From: a virus
IMG/VR virus record: IMGVR_UViG_3300021964_006474
Location: 1-41,390 of that record
Strand: one strand, 5' to 3'
DNA: 41,390 bases
The notes under the pieces were generated by a model. The model made no database searches. It was not told the DNA's origin and worked only from the letters and a program-made list of their open reading frames with translations. Shown here piece by piece: positions 18,608 through 26,889 of this stretch. A program made the position numbers and the translations under genes. Every line of letters starts with the position of its first letter. The stretch's first letter is position 1.

Positions 18608-20223
18608 GAGAGAAGGTCCTCCAGCAGCGCCAGTCTTCGTTCTAAAGGGAGACTCTTCTCACCCTCCTGGCCCTCCTCGTCCTCCTCATCGTCTAGTTCG
18701 CTAGGAACGGCACTTGCGGGGGCTTCAATCTGCTGGGTTCCTTGAACATCGCCCATCGGAACAAAAGCGCCTTGTTCGGGACTAAACTCTGTGACCTGCT
18801 GCTGTAGAGCGGCGGTAGCTTGCTGCTGAAGAGGAACACCAGCTTCGACAAACCCACCATCAGGAGGAGCGGGAGCAGCAGGAGCACCGCCAGCCATTGG
18901 GTCCATACCGCCCATGCCGCCCATGCCGCCCATGCCAGCCATACCAGCATCAGCACCCATGCCTTGATCCTGTCCTTCAGGCTGCATAGGCTTTTCAGTA
19001 TTAGCAACAGGAGTAAGGTTGGGATTAGCCAGCAGTGAATCAGCAAGCTCAGACTCAACCTTCTTACGGGCTGCCGCCTCTCTATACTCATTAGTACTAA
19101 TCAGCCCCTGCTGGAACTCTGACAAGTAGTGCTTCTCTCGCTCCTGCTTCGACAGAATCAAAATCGGAACATCAGACGTATCAAAGTCTACAAAGTATGA
19201 CTCATCAATAGCGTCAAACGAACGAGCAATAAGATTCAAATGAGGAGTCATAGTCTCCATCCAGAAGACTTTGCCCTCCTCCATTGCATTAGAAAACGTT
19301 CGATTAGCAGAGTTGCCAATAATAGACTCTGGTACACCAAACGCCGCTAAAATTTCTTCCTTCGTAATTGTACGCATCTGCTGATAAGAAGCATCACGAG
19401 GGCTAGCAGCAGTATCCACAAAGTCAGCACCATCATCTGCAGAAATTACACCGACCGCACCAGCTCTACCAATATTCCCACGGAAGCGAGACCGCAACTC
19501 ATCTTTATCTTCTTCAGAAATCTCACTACGCAACACAAGCAAGCCACCGGGGCGACCATCATTAATCAAGAAGTTTCTATTATAAAGCTTAGCCAAAGTC
19601 TCTTGCTCAATCGCAATACCCGACGCTTCCATCGGAGTCATCGACAAATACGGATCAAGCGGATGAGGTCTACGAATCCAAATCACATCTTTAGGCTTAA
19701 TGATCCGCTTCTCCATAGCATTGATCTGAACCTCAAACCCCTTAACAAAGTTCTTTACACATGGAATTGGCGAAGTGTTCTGAGGTGGTAACAAATGCAT
19801 AGCAATAGGCGTACCATCTCTAGATCGCACAACCTCAACAAACACGCCTCTCGTGCTCATCATCAACTGCGAACTCATTCTATAACGAAACGCCCAAGCA
19901 TTCTCACCCATATTCGCAGTGTTATTGAAAATCTTAAGAATAGGGTTTTCTGTTACAATCTCACCAAAAGGATTGTTGTCTTTACGTAGAATCATGGGAA
20001 GACTAGCTTGGTTAGATGCAATAACATCAATTGATCGGTAAACCCAAGTTACCTTAGCAACAGCCTCTTTATAAGTCTTAACAATATCCCAACCGTCGTG
20101 ATAGCCACGATTATTGTTCTGAATGGTTGGACTGTACGCAACAGGAGCACCCACAGCAATCTGCGCTGCTTTTTCTGTAACCCCTGATTGAAGTGATTTA
20201 TTTGAACTAGAGTTCCACGCCAT
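18604..20223 (-). CDS. Portal protein, HK97 family
   Basis: The 539-residue product matches HK97-type portal proteins (Phage_portal family), which form the dodecameric DNA channel at one capsid vertex. Recognisable segments include VTWVYRSIDVIASNQASLP near residue 60, IWIRRPHPLDPYLSMTPMEA, and FGVPESIIGNSANRTFSNAM, followed by helices of the stem and crown. The C-terminal 130 residues are low complexity: Gly-Met repeats (GMGGMGGMGG), a Pro/Ala stretch, Gln-rich and acidic runs. The ATG overlaps the stop of the 52-aa membrane protein gene (TAATG), and AGGGG lies 7 nt upstream. MuF follows directly. Confidence 0.92.
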   Translation of the reverse strand: MAWNSSSNKSLQSGVTEKAAQIAVGAPVAYSPTIQNNNRGYHDGWDIVKTYKEAVAKVTWVYRSIDVIASNQASLPMILRKDNNPFGEIVTENPILKIFNNTANMGENAWAFRYRMSSQLMMSTRGVFVEVVRSRDGTPIAMHLLPPQNTSPIPCVKNFVKGFEVQINAMEKRIIKPKDVIWIRRPHPLDPYLSMTPMEASGIAIEQETLAKLYNRNFLINDGRPGGLLVLRSEISEEDKDELRSRFRGNIGRAGAVGVISADDGADFVDTAASPRDASYQQMRTITKEEILAAFGVPESIIGNSANRTFSNAMEEGKVFWMETMTPHLNLIARSFDAIDESYFVDFDTSDVPILILSKQEREKHYLSEFQQGLISTNEYREAAARKKVESELADSLLANPNLTPVANTEKPMQPEGQDQGMGADAGMAGMGGMGGMGGMDPMAGGAPAAPAPPDGGFVEAGVPLQQQATAALQQQVTEFSPEQGAFVPMGDVQGTQQIEAPASAVPSELDDEEDEEGQEGEKSLPLERRLALLEDLLS

Positions 20224-20381
20224 TATTCAGCCCCTAATAAGTACCCGTAAATTCCACAAGCAAGACCAGCACTTGCCAGCCCCCATCCCAAACTTAGTAT
20301 ACTAATACCAAAGCCGATAAAAAGAATGCCAGCGCCCATGCAAACATGAGCCGCTACAGAACGGGACAGAAATTTCTTCAT
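20223..20381 (-). CDS. Small membrane protein, 52 aa, first gene of the head operon
   Basis: The frame starts at ATG 20381 with MKKFLSRSVAAHVCMGAGIL and continues to GYLLGAE. It contains two hydrophobic, Gly-rich segments (about residues 13-30 and 31-49) after a short basic N-terminus, so it is probably an inner-membrane hairpin protein. The TAA stop shares its last A with the portal ATG. There is no Shine-Dalgarno; instead a -10-like TAAAGT ends 6 nt before the ATG, which suggests leaderless translation. The function is unknown. It is too short for most ORF filters but fills the gap between portal and the divergent terminase gene. Confidence 0.72.
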   Translation of the reverse strand: MKKFLSRSVAAHVCMGAGILFIGFGISILSLGWGLASAGLACGIYGYLLGAE

Positions 20382-20390
20382 AGGTATACT
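20363..20390 (+). promoter_or_regulatory. Promoter for terminase large subunit
   Basis: GGGACA (20363-20368), 16 bp, TATACT (20385-20390). The predicted start of transcription is near 20397. It overlaps the oppositely oriented promoter of the head operon, so the two could compete. The same -35 variant GGGACA occurs before the licD-like gene. Confidence 0.55.
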
Positions 20391-20416
20391 TTACCGTGAA
20401 AACCTCTAGGAGACAA
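20388..20416 (-). promoter_or_regulatory. Probable promoter of the head operon (leaderless first gene)
   Basis: The minus strand reads TTGTCT (20416-20411), a 17-bp spacer, TAAAGT (20393-20388), then 6 nt and the ATG at 20381. Each box matches consensus at 4 of 6. Spacing to the ATG is the same as in seven other leaderless starts in the window. Confidence 0.5.
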
Positions 20417-20422
20417 GCAGAT

Positions 20423-21739
20423 ATGTCAGTGCAAACTCAGGATTGGGAAAAAATTAGAGAGTATCTGGAGCCACGGCGTTCAGACTACTGGGTTGAAGAA
20501 CCCTCAATAACTCAGAAAGTATTCCTAAAATCCGTGGGACAAGAAGTCATGTTTGGTGGTGCAGCAGGTGGTGGCAAGTCTTCAGCACTAATTATGGCTG
20601 CTCTCCAGTACGTCGATGTTCCCGGCTACAGTGCAATCCTATTCAGACGTACATACGCTGACCTTGCACTACCCGGCGCTCTCATGGACCGTTTCCGAGA
20701 CTGGATTATGCAATACGACGACGTTCATTGGAACGCCAACCAGTACACCGCAACATTTCCGTCCGGTGCTAGAATCACCTTCGGATACCTAAACAACGTA
20801 AACGACTACCTCAGATACAAGGGTTCGGAATTCCAATTCATTGGTATGGACGAGGTTACAGAAATTCGAGAGTCTGACTACCGATACATGTTCTCCCGTC
20901 TTCGTCGTCCAGCATCAGGCCCTCTAGCTCAAGTGCCGTTGAGAATGAGATGTGCTACAAACCCCGCCCCCAACTGGGTCCGACAACGATTCCTCGTGGA
21001 AGGTGAAAAGAGTGGAAGAATATTTATCCCTTCCATGCTTACCGACAACCCCGGCATTGACCCTGACTCTTACCGGGCCATGCTTCAAGAGCTAGACCCT
21101 ATTGAAAGAAACCGTCTTGAATTTGGTGACTGGTGGGCAACCACACTCGGCTCAATGTTTGACCGAAACAATTTAGAAGTCATTGAATTTACAGAAATCC
21201 CGTCCTTTAGTAAAGAAACAGAGATTGTGCGCTTCTGGGACTTGGCAGGCACCGAGCCTACTGCAAGCAACCCTGATCCTGACTGGACAGTAGGATGCTT
21301 GGCTGCGTTTGAAAACGGTGTGTTTTATATTTTGGATGTTAGAAGAATCAGGGCCAAGGGCGACCGTGTAGAAAAATTTGTTCGAGACACCGCAATTGAA
21401 GATGGGCCGGAAGTTCCAATTCAAATGGAGCAAGAGCCGGGGTCAGCAGGCAAAAACCTTATTGATCAGTACGCCCGTTATGTTCTCCCAGGATACGACT
21501 TCAAAGGGCAACGAGCAACCGGTGATAAAGTCACAAGAGCCAAACCCTTTGCCGCAGCAGTAGCCAACGGAAACGTCAGGTTAGTGCGGGCTGACTGGAA
21601 CACTGACTTTATTGACGAACTATCATCGTTCCCTGAAGCCCGAGTTCACGACGACCAAGTCGATGCTGCAGTTCATGCCTTCAACACCTGTGCCGGATTA
21701 GGCATGGGACTACGGCGTAAGATTGAAATAATTCTTTAA
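20423..21739 (+). CDS. Terminase large subunit
   Basis: The protein packages DNA into proheads: an N-terminal ATPase drives translocation and a C-terminal nuclease cuts the concatemer. From the ATG at 20423 (438 aa), a P-loop GGAAGGGKS lies at residues 45-53. A Walker B FIGMDE follows at 139-144. The nuclease part has FWDLAGT, QMEQEPGSAGK and HDDQVDAAVHA, fitting the Terminase_6C RNase-H-like nuclease. The chosen ATG has AGGAGA about 9 nt upstream. A GTG at 20396, 5 nt after the -10 box, could start a leaderless form nine residues longer. The gene is divergent from portal, and its 3' end overlaps the converging DUF932 gene by 4 bp. No small terminase subunit is evident. Confidence 0.92.
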   Translation: MSVQTQDWEKIREYLEPRRSDYWVEEPSITQKVFLKSVGQEVMFGGAAGGGKSSALIMAALQYVDVPGYSAILFRRTYADLALPGALMDRFRDWIMQYDDVHWNANQYTATFPSGARITFGYLNNVNDYLRYKGSEFQFIGMDEVTEIRESDYRYMFSRLRRPASGPLAQVPLRMRCATNPAPNWVRQRFLVEGEKSGRIFIPSMLTDNPGIDPDSYRAMLQELDPIERNRLEFGDWWATTLGSMFDRNNLEVIEFTEIPSFSKETEIVRFWDLAGTEPTASNPDPDWTVGCLAAFENGVFYILDVRRIRAKGDRVEKFVRDTAIEDGPEVPIQMEQEPGSAGKNLIDQYARYVLPGYDFKGQRATGDKVTRAKPFAAAVANGNVRLVRADWNTDFIDELSSFPEARVHDDQVDAAVHAFNTCAGLGMGLRRKIEIIL

Positions 21740-22692
21740 ACGGAACAGAGCTGGTTGTACAACGACACCTTTAAACGATGACTAAAGTTGTCAATCTCTA
21801 AAGAGTGCTGAGCCGCTTCCAAACCAGGGATATCCCTATGGAAATCAATGTACTCGCAAATTGCATTGAACGCTGCCCACTTGCTGTGACCAAACATGCC
21901 GAAGTTGTAGTCTGAACGGTACAAAGAGTTGATCGTGTCAATTACGTTTTCGGCGTGCTCACGCTTGTTTTTAGAAGACGCCGTGTTAGGGTTCCATTGA
22001 GAATGCAAAACGCTTTCAAACTGAAACTCAGACACGGGCGAAAGCAGCTTCTGAAGTGTCGCCTTGAAAGACGTACTCCACGCTTGGCGCATCGTCAAAA
22101 CTTCAGTCACCTCACTATCCCTATCAGCGTGATTGGGAGTATGACGTTTGCGGATACAAAAGTCAGCGCTTTCATCAGTAAAGCGATAAACCGAATTGTT
22201 GCGCCTCCGAACATCAAGGTTGTAATAGCAGACAGGCACAGAGCCGTCGTGAGAAGTCATAGCGATGACATAAGTGTCAACCATGTCTTTGTCACCAGAA
22301 CCTATAATCTCCAACGTTCCAGTAAAGATTGCCACAAAGAACTTTCTGCCATCATCAAGATTACCACAACTATCTAAACGTGCAGCACCGTTGAAAGCAT
22401 CAACAATTGAAGTTGCCCGCTCCACAATATCTGAGTTAGGCACAATAACATAACGGTCTTTAACGACTTCCCAGTTTTCCTGACGCATGCCAGAATCTGC
22501 TAATGCGTCTGTAATCTGTCTACCAGTACAGAATCGATCTTCAACTTCTACATACTTACTCTGAAACTGATCCCAAACATAGATAGGGTTTAAGACCACG
22601 TTGTAGTCAGACTTGCTAAGACGCAAAGCCTCTTCTGCAGAGTTGCTATTAATAGGCGTGGAAAGAGAACGCCAGGAATAATTATCTGTCAT
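21736..22692 (-). CDS. DUF932-like phage/plasmid protein
   Basis: The protein resembles the DUF932 (TIGR03299-type) family of phage and plasmid proteins of unknown biochemical role. Supporting features are its length (318 aa from ATG 22692), the N-terminal MTDNYSWRSL, the segment VVKDRYVIVPNSDIVERA, and the C-terminal part with HSKWAAFNAICEYIDFHR. A start 10 codons further up (22722) is possible but has no Shine-Dalgarno; I prefer 22692, which overlaps the MazG gene's end by 11 bp. It is the last gene of the early minus-strand operon and converges on terminase with no obvious terminator between them. Confidence 0.72.
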   Translation of the reverse strand: MTDNYSWRSLSTPINSNSAEEALRLSKSDYNVVLNPIYVWDQFQSKYVEVEDRFCTGRQITDALADSGMRQENWEVVKDRYVIVPNSDIVERATSIVDAFNGAARLDSCGNLDDGRKFFVAIFTGTLEIIGSGDKDMVDTYVIAMTSHDGSVPVCYYNLDVRRRNNSVYRFTDESADFCIRKRHTPNHADRDSEVTEVLTMRQAWSTSFKATLQKLLSPVSEFQFESVLHSQWNPNTASSKNKREHAENVIDTINSLYRSDYNFGMFGHSKWAAFNAICEYIDFHRDIPGLEAAQHSLEIDNFSHRLKVSLYNQLCSV

Positions 22693-23008
22693 CTCCAGAG
22701 CCACCAATCTTACCACGCTCATACCGGCTAGACAACTTTAAGATATTTGTTTCAGCAACATCTGTTAAAGTAAAGCCAAGTTCCCAAGCCATACCCGACA
22801 CATACCAGAGAACATCGCCAAGTTCCTTTTTGATCGCTTCTTTAACTTCATCAGAGAAGTGACCGCCGCTATCACGGATCACTTTCTTAACTTTATCAGC
22901 AACTTCACCTGCTTCGCTAACTAGCCCTAACGTGGTGTACTCTATACCCTTCTCAGGAGGAAACACGGCGGTTTCTTTAGCAGCAGCTTGGTATGCATTC
23001 ATCTCCAT
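22682..23008 (-). CDS. MazG-like nucleotide pyrophosphohydrolase
   Basis: The 108-aa product is an all-alpha NTP pyrophosphatase of the MazG type, which hydrolyses (d)NTPs or (p)ppGpp-like nucleotides with Mg2+. The metal-binding EExxE/ExxD pattern is visible as SEAGEVADKVKK (near residue 30) and ELGDVLWYVSGMA (near residue 62), followed by the typical tail NILKLSSRYERGKIGGSGD. I chose ATG 23008 because AAAGGTG lies 6 nt upstream; a GTG three codons earlier lacks such a site. In phages MazG is thought to influence the host stringent state or nucleotide pools. Confidence 0.88.
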   Translation of the reverse strand: MEMNAYQAAAKETAVFPPEKGIEYTTLGLVSEAGEVADKVKKVIRDSGGHFSDEVKEAIKKELGDVLWYVSGMAWELGFTLTDVAETNILKLSSRYERGKIGGSGDDR

Positions 23009-23020
23009 AGACTTCACCTT

Positions 23021-23542
23021 TTACACTTGCTCAGAATGTCCAGTAACACGCTCAACCTTGATGTCTTCACCAGTGTTGGACTCAATAGGTACCCAGGCAG
23101 GTGAGTAGGTGTGCTGCTTGATCTTACGCATCTTAATCAAAGATCCTTCCGCTAAAATATCGAACTCTTCAGAAGTCAAGCTCATGCGGCTACGCAACGA
23201 ATCATGATCGTAACGGCCAGACTGTAAAATCTCTCCCATCATATTAGACAAGTACTTCGCAATAACAATGCTACGGTACCTATTCAAATCAATGTGGAGC
23301 AGCATAGCTTCAATATCGTCAATGTCAATAACAACGACAGGTAGCTTTGCCATTTCTAGTTCGTTGGCGATCTTCCAGCGATGAAATCCATCAATAATAG
23401 TACCATTAGATTGAATCACAATCGGGCTTAAAATACCATACTGCTTTATAGACTTCTCCATTTTCTTGTAATCAGGAGAAACCAAATAACAAGCAGATGT
23501 CCACTTGGCTGGCCTAATATCAGTAATGTTAGCTAAATCCAT
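23021..23542 (-). CDS. ParB-like (IbrB/Srx-fold) protein
   Basis: The 173-aa protein has the ParB/sulfiredoxin-like N-terminal domain. It has DYKKMEKSIKQYGILSPIVI, then NGTIIDGFHRWKIANEL, where GFHRW (residues 52-56) corresponds to the conserved G-x-H-R motif of ParB N-terminal domains. A helical C-terminal part follows. The start has AAGG about 7 nt before the ATG. It lies directly after the PP-loop protein gene. This arrangement recalls IbrB (ParB-like) with IbrA (PAPS-reductase-like), a pair found in enterobacterial prophages. The enzymatic activity (nucleotide hydrolase, nuclease or DNA binding) cannot be decided from sequence. Confidence 0.8.
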   Translation of the reverse strand: MDLANITDIRPAKWTSACYLVSPDYKKMEKSIKQYGILSPIVIQSNGTIIDGFHRWKIANELEMAKLPVVVIDIDDIEAMLLHIDLNRYRSIVIAKYLSNMMGEILQSGRYDHDSLRSRMSLTSEEFDILAEGSLIKMRKIKQHTYSPAWVPIESNTGEDIKVERVTGHSEQV

Positions 23543-23551
23543 GTAAGTACC

Positions 23552-24724
23552 TTACCTTCTATCATCTTGCATGTCAAGGCTGTTTGCATCCATCATAATC
23601 TGGTCCTCTTGCTCTAGCAAAGCTTTCCGTTTATTATGCGCCTTTGTCTTAGGACCAACCGGGCTAGGCGATCCAATAAACTCGTTAAGCAGCAGCGTGC
23701 GAATTAAATGATCAATCGGATACCCATACGGGTCTTTGACATGCTTTTTCTTGAAATCGTTACTATAAACCATTGCGGCTTTACGCAAACCCGGAGTCAA
23801 AATGTTGTCCTCAATGCAGTACTTCACTCCAGTCCAACTCATTGACTCATACATGTCAATAACTTTCTCAATATCAAACTCTGACCACAACTGCCGCTGT
23901 GCTTCAATCTGAGGAAAGCATCGATATAGCTCATCGTAGAATTCAGGTTCAGTACGCAGAACATCAATCAATCGTCTAGACGCAACAGAGTGAAGAGGAA
24001 TCCCAACTCGTTGATTTGCCCCACTCATAGCAGCATAATCATAGTAAGCGCAGTAAGGAGCATTATGCTCTTCTGAGATGAACTTCAAAACATCATCAGA
24101 AGTCCAATCATAAATAATCTTAGCAAAGCGCAACGGGATTGATTTTGACAATTTGAACGGGCGGTTAATATAGTTCTCATGGAGTTTCTGAGTAACCGTG
24201 CGATAACGAATCATTGATTCATTTGCACGAACACCCGTAATAAACGCTGTACGTCCCTTCTTGCCCTGCATCGTGTACTCGTCAATCTTGCGAGGAATAG
24301 GCTTACCGGGGTCAATACCAAAGTGCTCCGCCCTAATAGCATTATCAGGGAAAGGTCTAAACAGTCTTCCTTCAGCTGCTCGCTTCGGAGACCACAATAA
24401 GACATACTCTCGTGCGCCAAGCACCCAAACTTCCTGACCTACAGGAAGGCAGTACCACTCCATGTCCACCCAGTCATACTCGCTGACCTTCTGCACATAC
24501 TCTGCTACAGCCGGAGAAAGCATTTCTTCATCACGGAAAATCACTTTAACCGGTCCAAGGCCACGCTCTTCATGAACTTCCTTCGCCAGATAAAGACATG
24601 CCGTGGAGTCCTTACCGCCACTAAACTGAATACACACAGTATCAAAAGTGTCATACACGTGACGAATACGCTCACGAGCCGCATCGACACAATTCATGTC
24701 TAGAAACATTCTCCGTCTAGCCAT
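23552..24724 (-). CDS. PAPS reductase-like PP-loop ATPase (IbrA/DndC-like)
   Basis: The 390-aa protein has the PP-loop SGGKDS at residues 35-40 of an ATP pyrophosphatase, then VIFRDEEMLSPAVAEYVQ, a block FITGVRANESMIRYRTVTQ, and an aromatic/Cys segment (APYCAYYDYAAMSG). The GxRAxES-x-xR segment is typical of the phosphoadenosine phosphosulfate reductase superfamily members related to IbrA and DndC, which activate a substrate with ATP, in some members for sulfur transfer to DNA. The gene is flanked by two ParB-like genes. The ATG follows the upstream stop by 2 bp without a clear Shine-Dalgarno, so a later ATG (residue 6 or 10) is possible. Confidence 0.85.
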   Translation of the reverse strand: MARRRMFLDMNCVDAARERIRHVYDTFDTVCIQFSGGKDSTACLYLAKEVHEERGLGPVKVIFRDEEMLSPAVAEYVQKVSEYDWVDMEWYCLPVGQEVWVLGAREYVLLWSPKRAAEGRLFRPFPDNAIRAEHFGIDPGKPIPRKIDEYTMQGKKGRTAFITGVRANESMIRYRTVTQKLHENYINRPFKLSKSIPLRFAKIIYDWTSDDVLKFISEEHNAPYCAYYDYAAMSGANQRVGIPLHSVASRRLIDVLRTEPEFYDELYRCFPQIEAQRQLWSEFDIEKVIDMYESMSWTGVKYCIEDNILTPGLRKAAMVYSNDFKKKHVKDPYGYPIDHLIRTLLLNEFIGSPSPVGPKTKAHNKRKALLEQEDQIMMDANSLDMQDDRR

Positions 24725-24726
24725 AC

Positions 24727-25515
24727 TTAACCCATCTCTGAATGCTGAGCAATGAAATCAAACAGACGATCTGAAGTCGTCTCGCCATCATAGACAGGGC
24801 TTTCTCTAAGCCACTTGATAAACGCATACCACTTTGACTGCTGCTCGGCACTATCAAACACTAGCGTAAACTGAATGGACGCATTGTTGACTCCAGAAAC
24901 ACCAGCACTAGTACTGCCCTGAGTAACAATCGTGGAAGTGTCTGGAGTGGGAATCTGCGCAGGCTGCTCTCCAGAGCCACTAGGCTGCGGTATTGCTGCA
25001 GGAGGAGGTGAGTCTACACCTACATCATTCAAAACAATTTCAGGGGCAGTCCATCCAGCATTGCTATCGTTAGCCAACTCAGCTGTAATGACTGTGTTCT
25101 CAATTGCCGCTACTGAAAAGTCATCCCAACCTAGCACTTCAAAAAAGCTCTCGTCATCACCAATGACATCAGTTAGCAACTCGTACAGAAGTTCATTGTC
25201 AGTTGTACCCAAGTCAGAAATGCGGTTGTCTGCCAATGCAAACGCCAGCGCATCATCGTTGTCTAGATCAACAACAGACACAGCAATCTGCTGCCATCCC
25301 AGCTGCTTAGCAGCTTCTAGCTGATGGTTACCTGCAATGACTGTCAATGAACCATCAGCATCGCTTACAGCCACAATAGGCTTAACCTGACCAAACTTGC
25401 TATAGGACGCCATGATTGCATCAACATTGCCTCGGCGTGCGTTGTTCTCCAACGGACGCAATAAGTCAATGTCTACTGCTAGGCTTTGAATATTATCTGC
25501 AATGTTGTGAATCAT
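24727..25515 (-). CDS. ParB-like protein with long C-terminal region
   Basis: Residues 10-100 form a ParB/Srx-like domain: LLRPLENNARRGNVDAIMAS, then LTVIAGNHQLEAAKQLGWQQ, with GNH (62-64) at the position of the conserved GxHR, and VVDLDNDDALAFALADNRIS. This type often partners with DNA methyltransferases and modification enzymes in phages. The remaining 160 residues have a Pro/Ser/Gly-rich linker and an end domain with FTLVFDSAEQQSKWYAFIKW. AAGGTG precedes the start, which overlaps the methyltransferase stop as ATGA. It is distinct from the shorter ParB-like protein on the other side of the PP-loop gene. Confidence 0.82.
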   Translation of the reverse strand: MIHNIADNIQSLAVDIDLLRPLENNARRGNVDAIMASYSKFGQVKPIVAVSDADGSLTVIAGNHQLEAAKQLGWQQIAVSVVDLDNDDALAFALADNRISDLGTTDNELLYELLTDVIGDDESFFEVLGWDDFSVAAIENTVITAELANDSNAGWTAPEIVLNDVGVDSPPPAAIPQPSGSGEQPAQIPTPDTSTIVTQGSTSAGVSGVNNASIQFTLVFDSAEQQSKWYAFIKWLRESPVYDGETTSDRLFDFIAQHSEMG

Positions 25516-26138
25516 TTATGCACCTTACCCGCCACGGCACACTGCCACCACCAGTACCCGACAACAGGCCACCGTATATTGTTTCGTGAATCAAACCAAT
25601 TAACACGGTTACCCGGCAAATCACTTTCAATGAGAGACGAGTACACCTCAACATCTCCAAAGTGTGTTTTCATAACTTGCTCTAAACGAGCTTCGTGGCA
25701 GTTCCAGTAATGTGCCGCACCATCCCACCATTCAGGCGTAAGAGGGGGAGAAGCGACATATGATCCGTCATCAGCAGTATGGTACAGTTGTGCGTCAATG
25801 TCTTGATGCTCCATAACTGACTTCACCATATCCCATGGCTCTTGACCATTCTTCCACCGCTCAATTGTTCGATAAACATCAGGACCAACTGCTAACACTG
25901 GTGCTCCAGGCTTAGCAACACGAACCATTTCCTTTAGGAAGACTCCAATCTTAGTCCACGAAATATGCTCTAACACGTGACCTAAATAAATAGCATCAAA
26001 ATAGTTATCTTCAAAAGGATACGGCTCATCACGCTTAACAAGCACGTCTGGTTTAGTCTTTTCATCTTCCCAAACGTCTGTATTTATCCAGCCTTCAGCA
26101 TAGTGATGACCACATCCAACATTTAAATAGTTACTCAT
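25512..26138 (-). CDS. SAM-dependent methyltransferase, type 11 fold
   Basis: The 208-aa product begins with LNVGCGHHYAEGWINTDVW, the SAM-binding loop (G-x-G) of class I methyltransferases. It continues with YFDAIYLGHVLEHI and LKEMVRVAKPGAPVLAVGPD, the motifs of the Methyltransf_11 family. Such enzymes usually act on small molecules or sugars; DNA-methyltransferase catalytic motifs such as DPPY or PCQ are absent. AAGGAG lies 5 nt before the ATG. It is coupled by an ATGA overlap to the ParB-like gene downstream. The substrate is unknown. Confidence 0.85.
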   Translation of the reverse strand: MSNYLNVGCGHHYAEGWINTDVWEDEKTKPDVLVKRDEPYPFEDNYFDAIYLGHVLEHISWTKIGVFLKEMVRVAKPGAPVLAVGPDVYRTIERWKNGQEPWDMVKSVMEHQDIDAQLYHTADDGSYVASPPLTPEWWDGAAHYWNCHEARLEQVMKTHFGDVEVYSSLIESDLPGNRVNWFDSRNNIRWPVVGYWWWQCAVAGKVHK

Positions 26139-26147
26139 ATTATCTCC

Positions 26148-26498
26148 TTAAAACTTAACTTGCGATCTTACATTTGCAGCAATCGTTCGCAAAGCGTCAC
26201 AAGCAGTTCTCAAAGAATGCAGCTTTTCTCGCTTGGCTTTAACTAGCGCCTCCGCAACTTGTGCGTCATAGTACAATTCGCTAGTCTTATACCCTGCCCA
26301 GCTTTCTTTCTGCTTTACAGCACCTTCAGCAGCAAGATACTCTTTAAACCACTGCTTCTTGTACTCAGCTTCTTTTACAGCATGATCTTTTGCCAACGTT
26401 TCAAACGCTTCTGTCTCAGCCTCAATATCAGCTGTAAGACGAATCAACTCAGATTCAACTTCAACTGAACTGATAGGTGCCGTGCGGGAATAATTCAT
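26148..26498 (-). CDS. Small coiled-coil protein
   Basis: The 116-aa protein is almost entirely charged helix, with heptad-like spacing from residue 12 to 100 and the ending RTACDALRTIAANVRSQVKF. Similar short coiled-coil proteins with an L-R-x-L-x-A-L-R-T-type C-terminus occur in many actinophages; the role is unknown. There is no Shine-Dalgarno. A TTGACG-17-TAGAAT promoter ends 6 nt before the ATG, so this gene should have its own leaderless transcript inside the operon. Confidence 0.72.
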   Translation of the reverse strand: MNYSRTAPISSVEVESELIRLTADIEAETEAFETLAKDHAVKEAEYKKQWFKEYLAAEGAVKQKESWAGYKTSELYYDAQVAEALVKAKREKLHSLRTACDALRTIAANVRSQVKF

Positions 26499-26504
26499 AA
26501 CTGT

Positions 26505-26533
26505 ATTCTATCCATTACTGGCCAAATCGTCAA
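26505..26533 (-). promoter_or_regulatory. Internal leaderless promoter for the coiled-coil gene
   Basis: The minus strand reads TTGACG (26533-26528), 17 bp, TAGAAT (26510-26505), 6 nt, ATG (26498). The HNH gene's TAG stop (26510-26508) forms the first three bases of the -10 box, and its last codons contain the -35 box. It would allow separate expression of the distal half of the early operon. Confidence 0.7.
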
Positions 26534-26888
26534 GGGCAGATTGTAGACGCACAACCTCCGACGACCAATCAACTGTAACGCCAGGAACACCTCGCTCAAT
26601 CAAATCATCAATATGGCCTGAACCCAACTCCTGCTCTATCCACCTAGACCAAAGTATCGGATTCTTGCTTTGCTTCCAATGGCACGACGCACACAAAGCA
26701 ACAGCATTACGCTCATCGGTCCTAGTAGCCGACACACTACGAGAAATAATATGTGCACACTGAATCTGCTTGCCATCTTTCTTAGAAACCCCACACCATC
26801 GACAAGTGAAATTGTCTCTAGTCCGTACTAGGAGACTATGCAGTTTCGTGGCTTTGGCCTTATCTTGATGGCCATACTTTGCAGGCAT
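26508..26888 (-). CDS. HNH endonuclease-like protein
   Basis: The 126-aa product shows the HNH fold with a structural zinc site: CRWC (Cys29, Cys32), QCAHIISRS with catalytic-type His46, and CASCHWKQSKNP (Cys66, Cys69, His70). It is a small HNH nuclease of the type encoded throughout phage genomes. I chose ATG 26888, one base after the upstream stop; an earlier ATG at 26933 or TTG at 26939 would overlap the dioxygenase gene by about 45-50 bp. Neither has a good ribosome-binding site. It could be a free-standing homing or packaging-associated nuclease. Confidence 0.82.
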   Translation of the reverse strand: MPAKYGHQDKAKATKLHSLLVRTRDNFTCRWCGVSKKDGKQIQCAHIISRSVSATRTDERNAVALCASCHWKQSKNPILWSRWIEQELGSGHIDDLIERGVPGVTVDWSSEVVRLQSALDDLASNG

Positions 26889-26889
26889 G

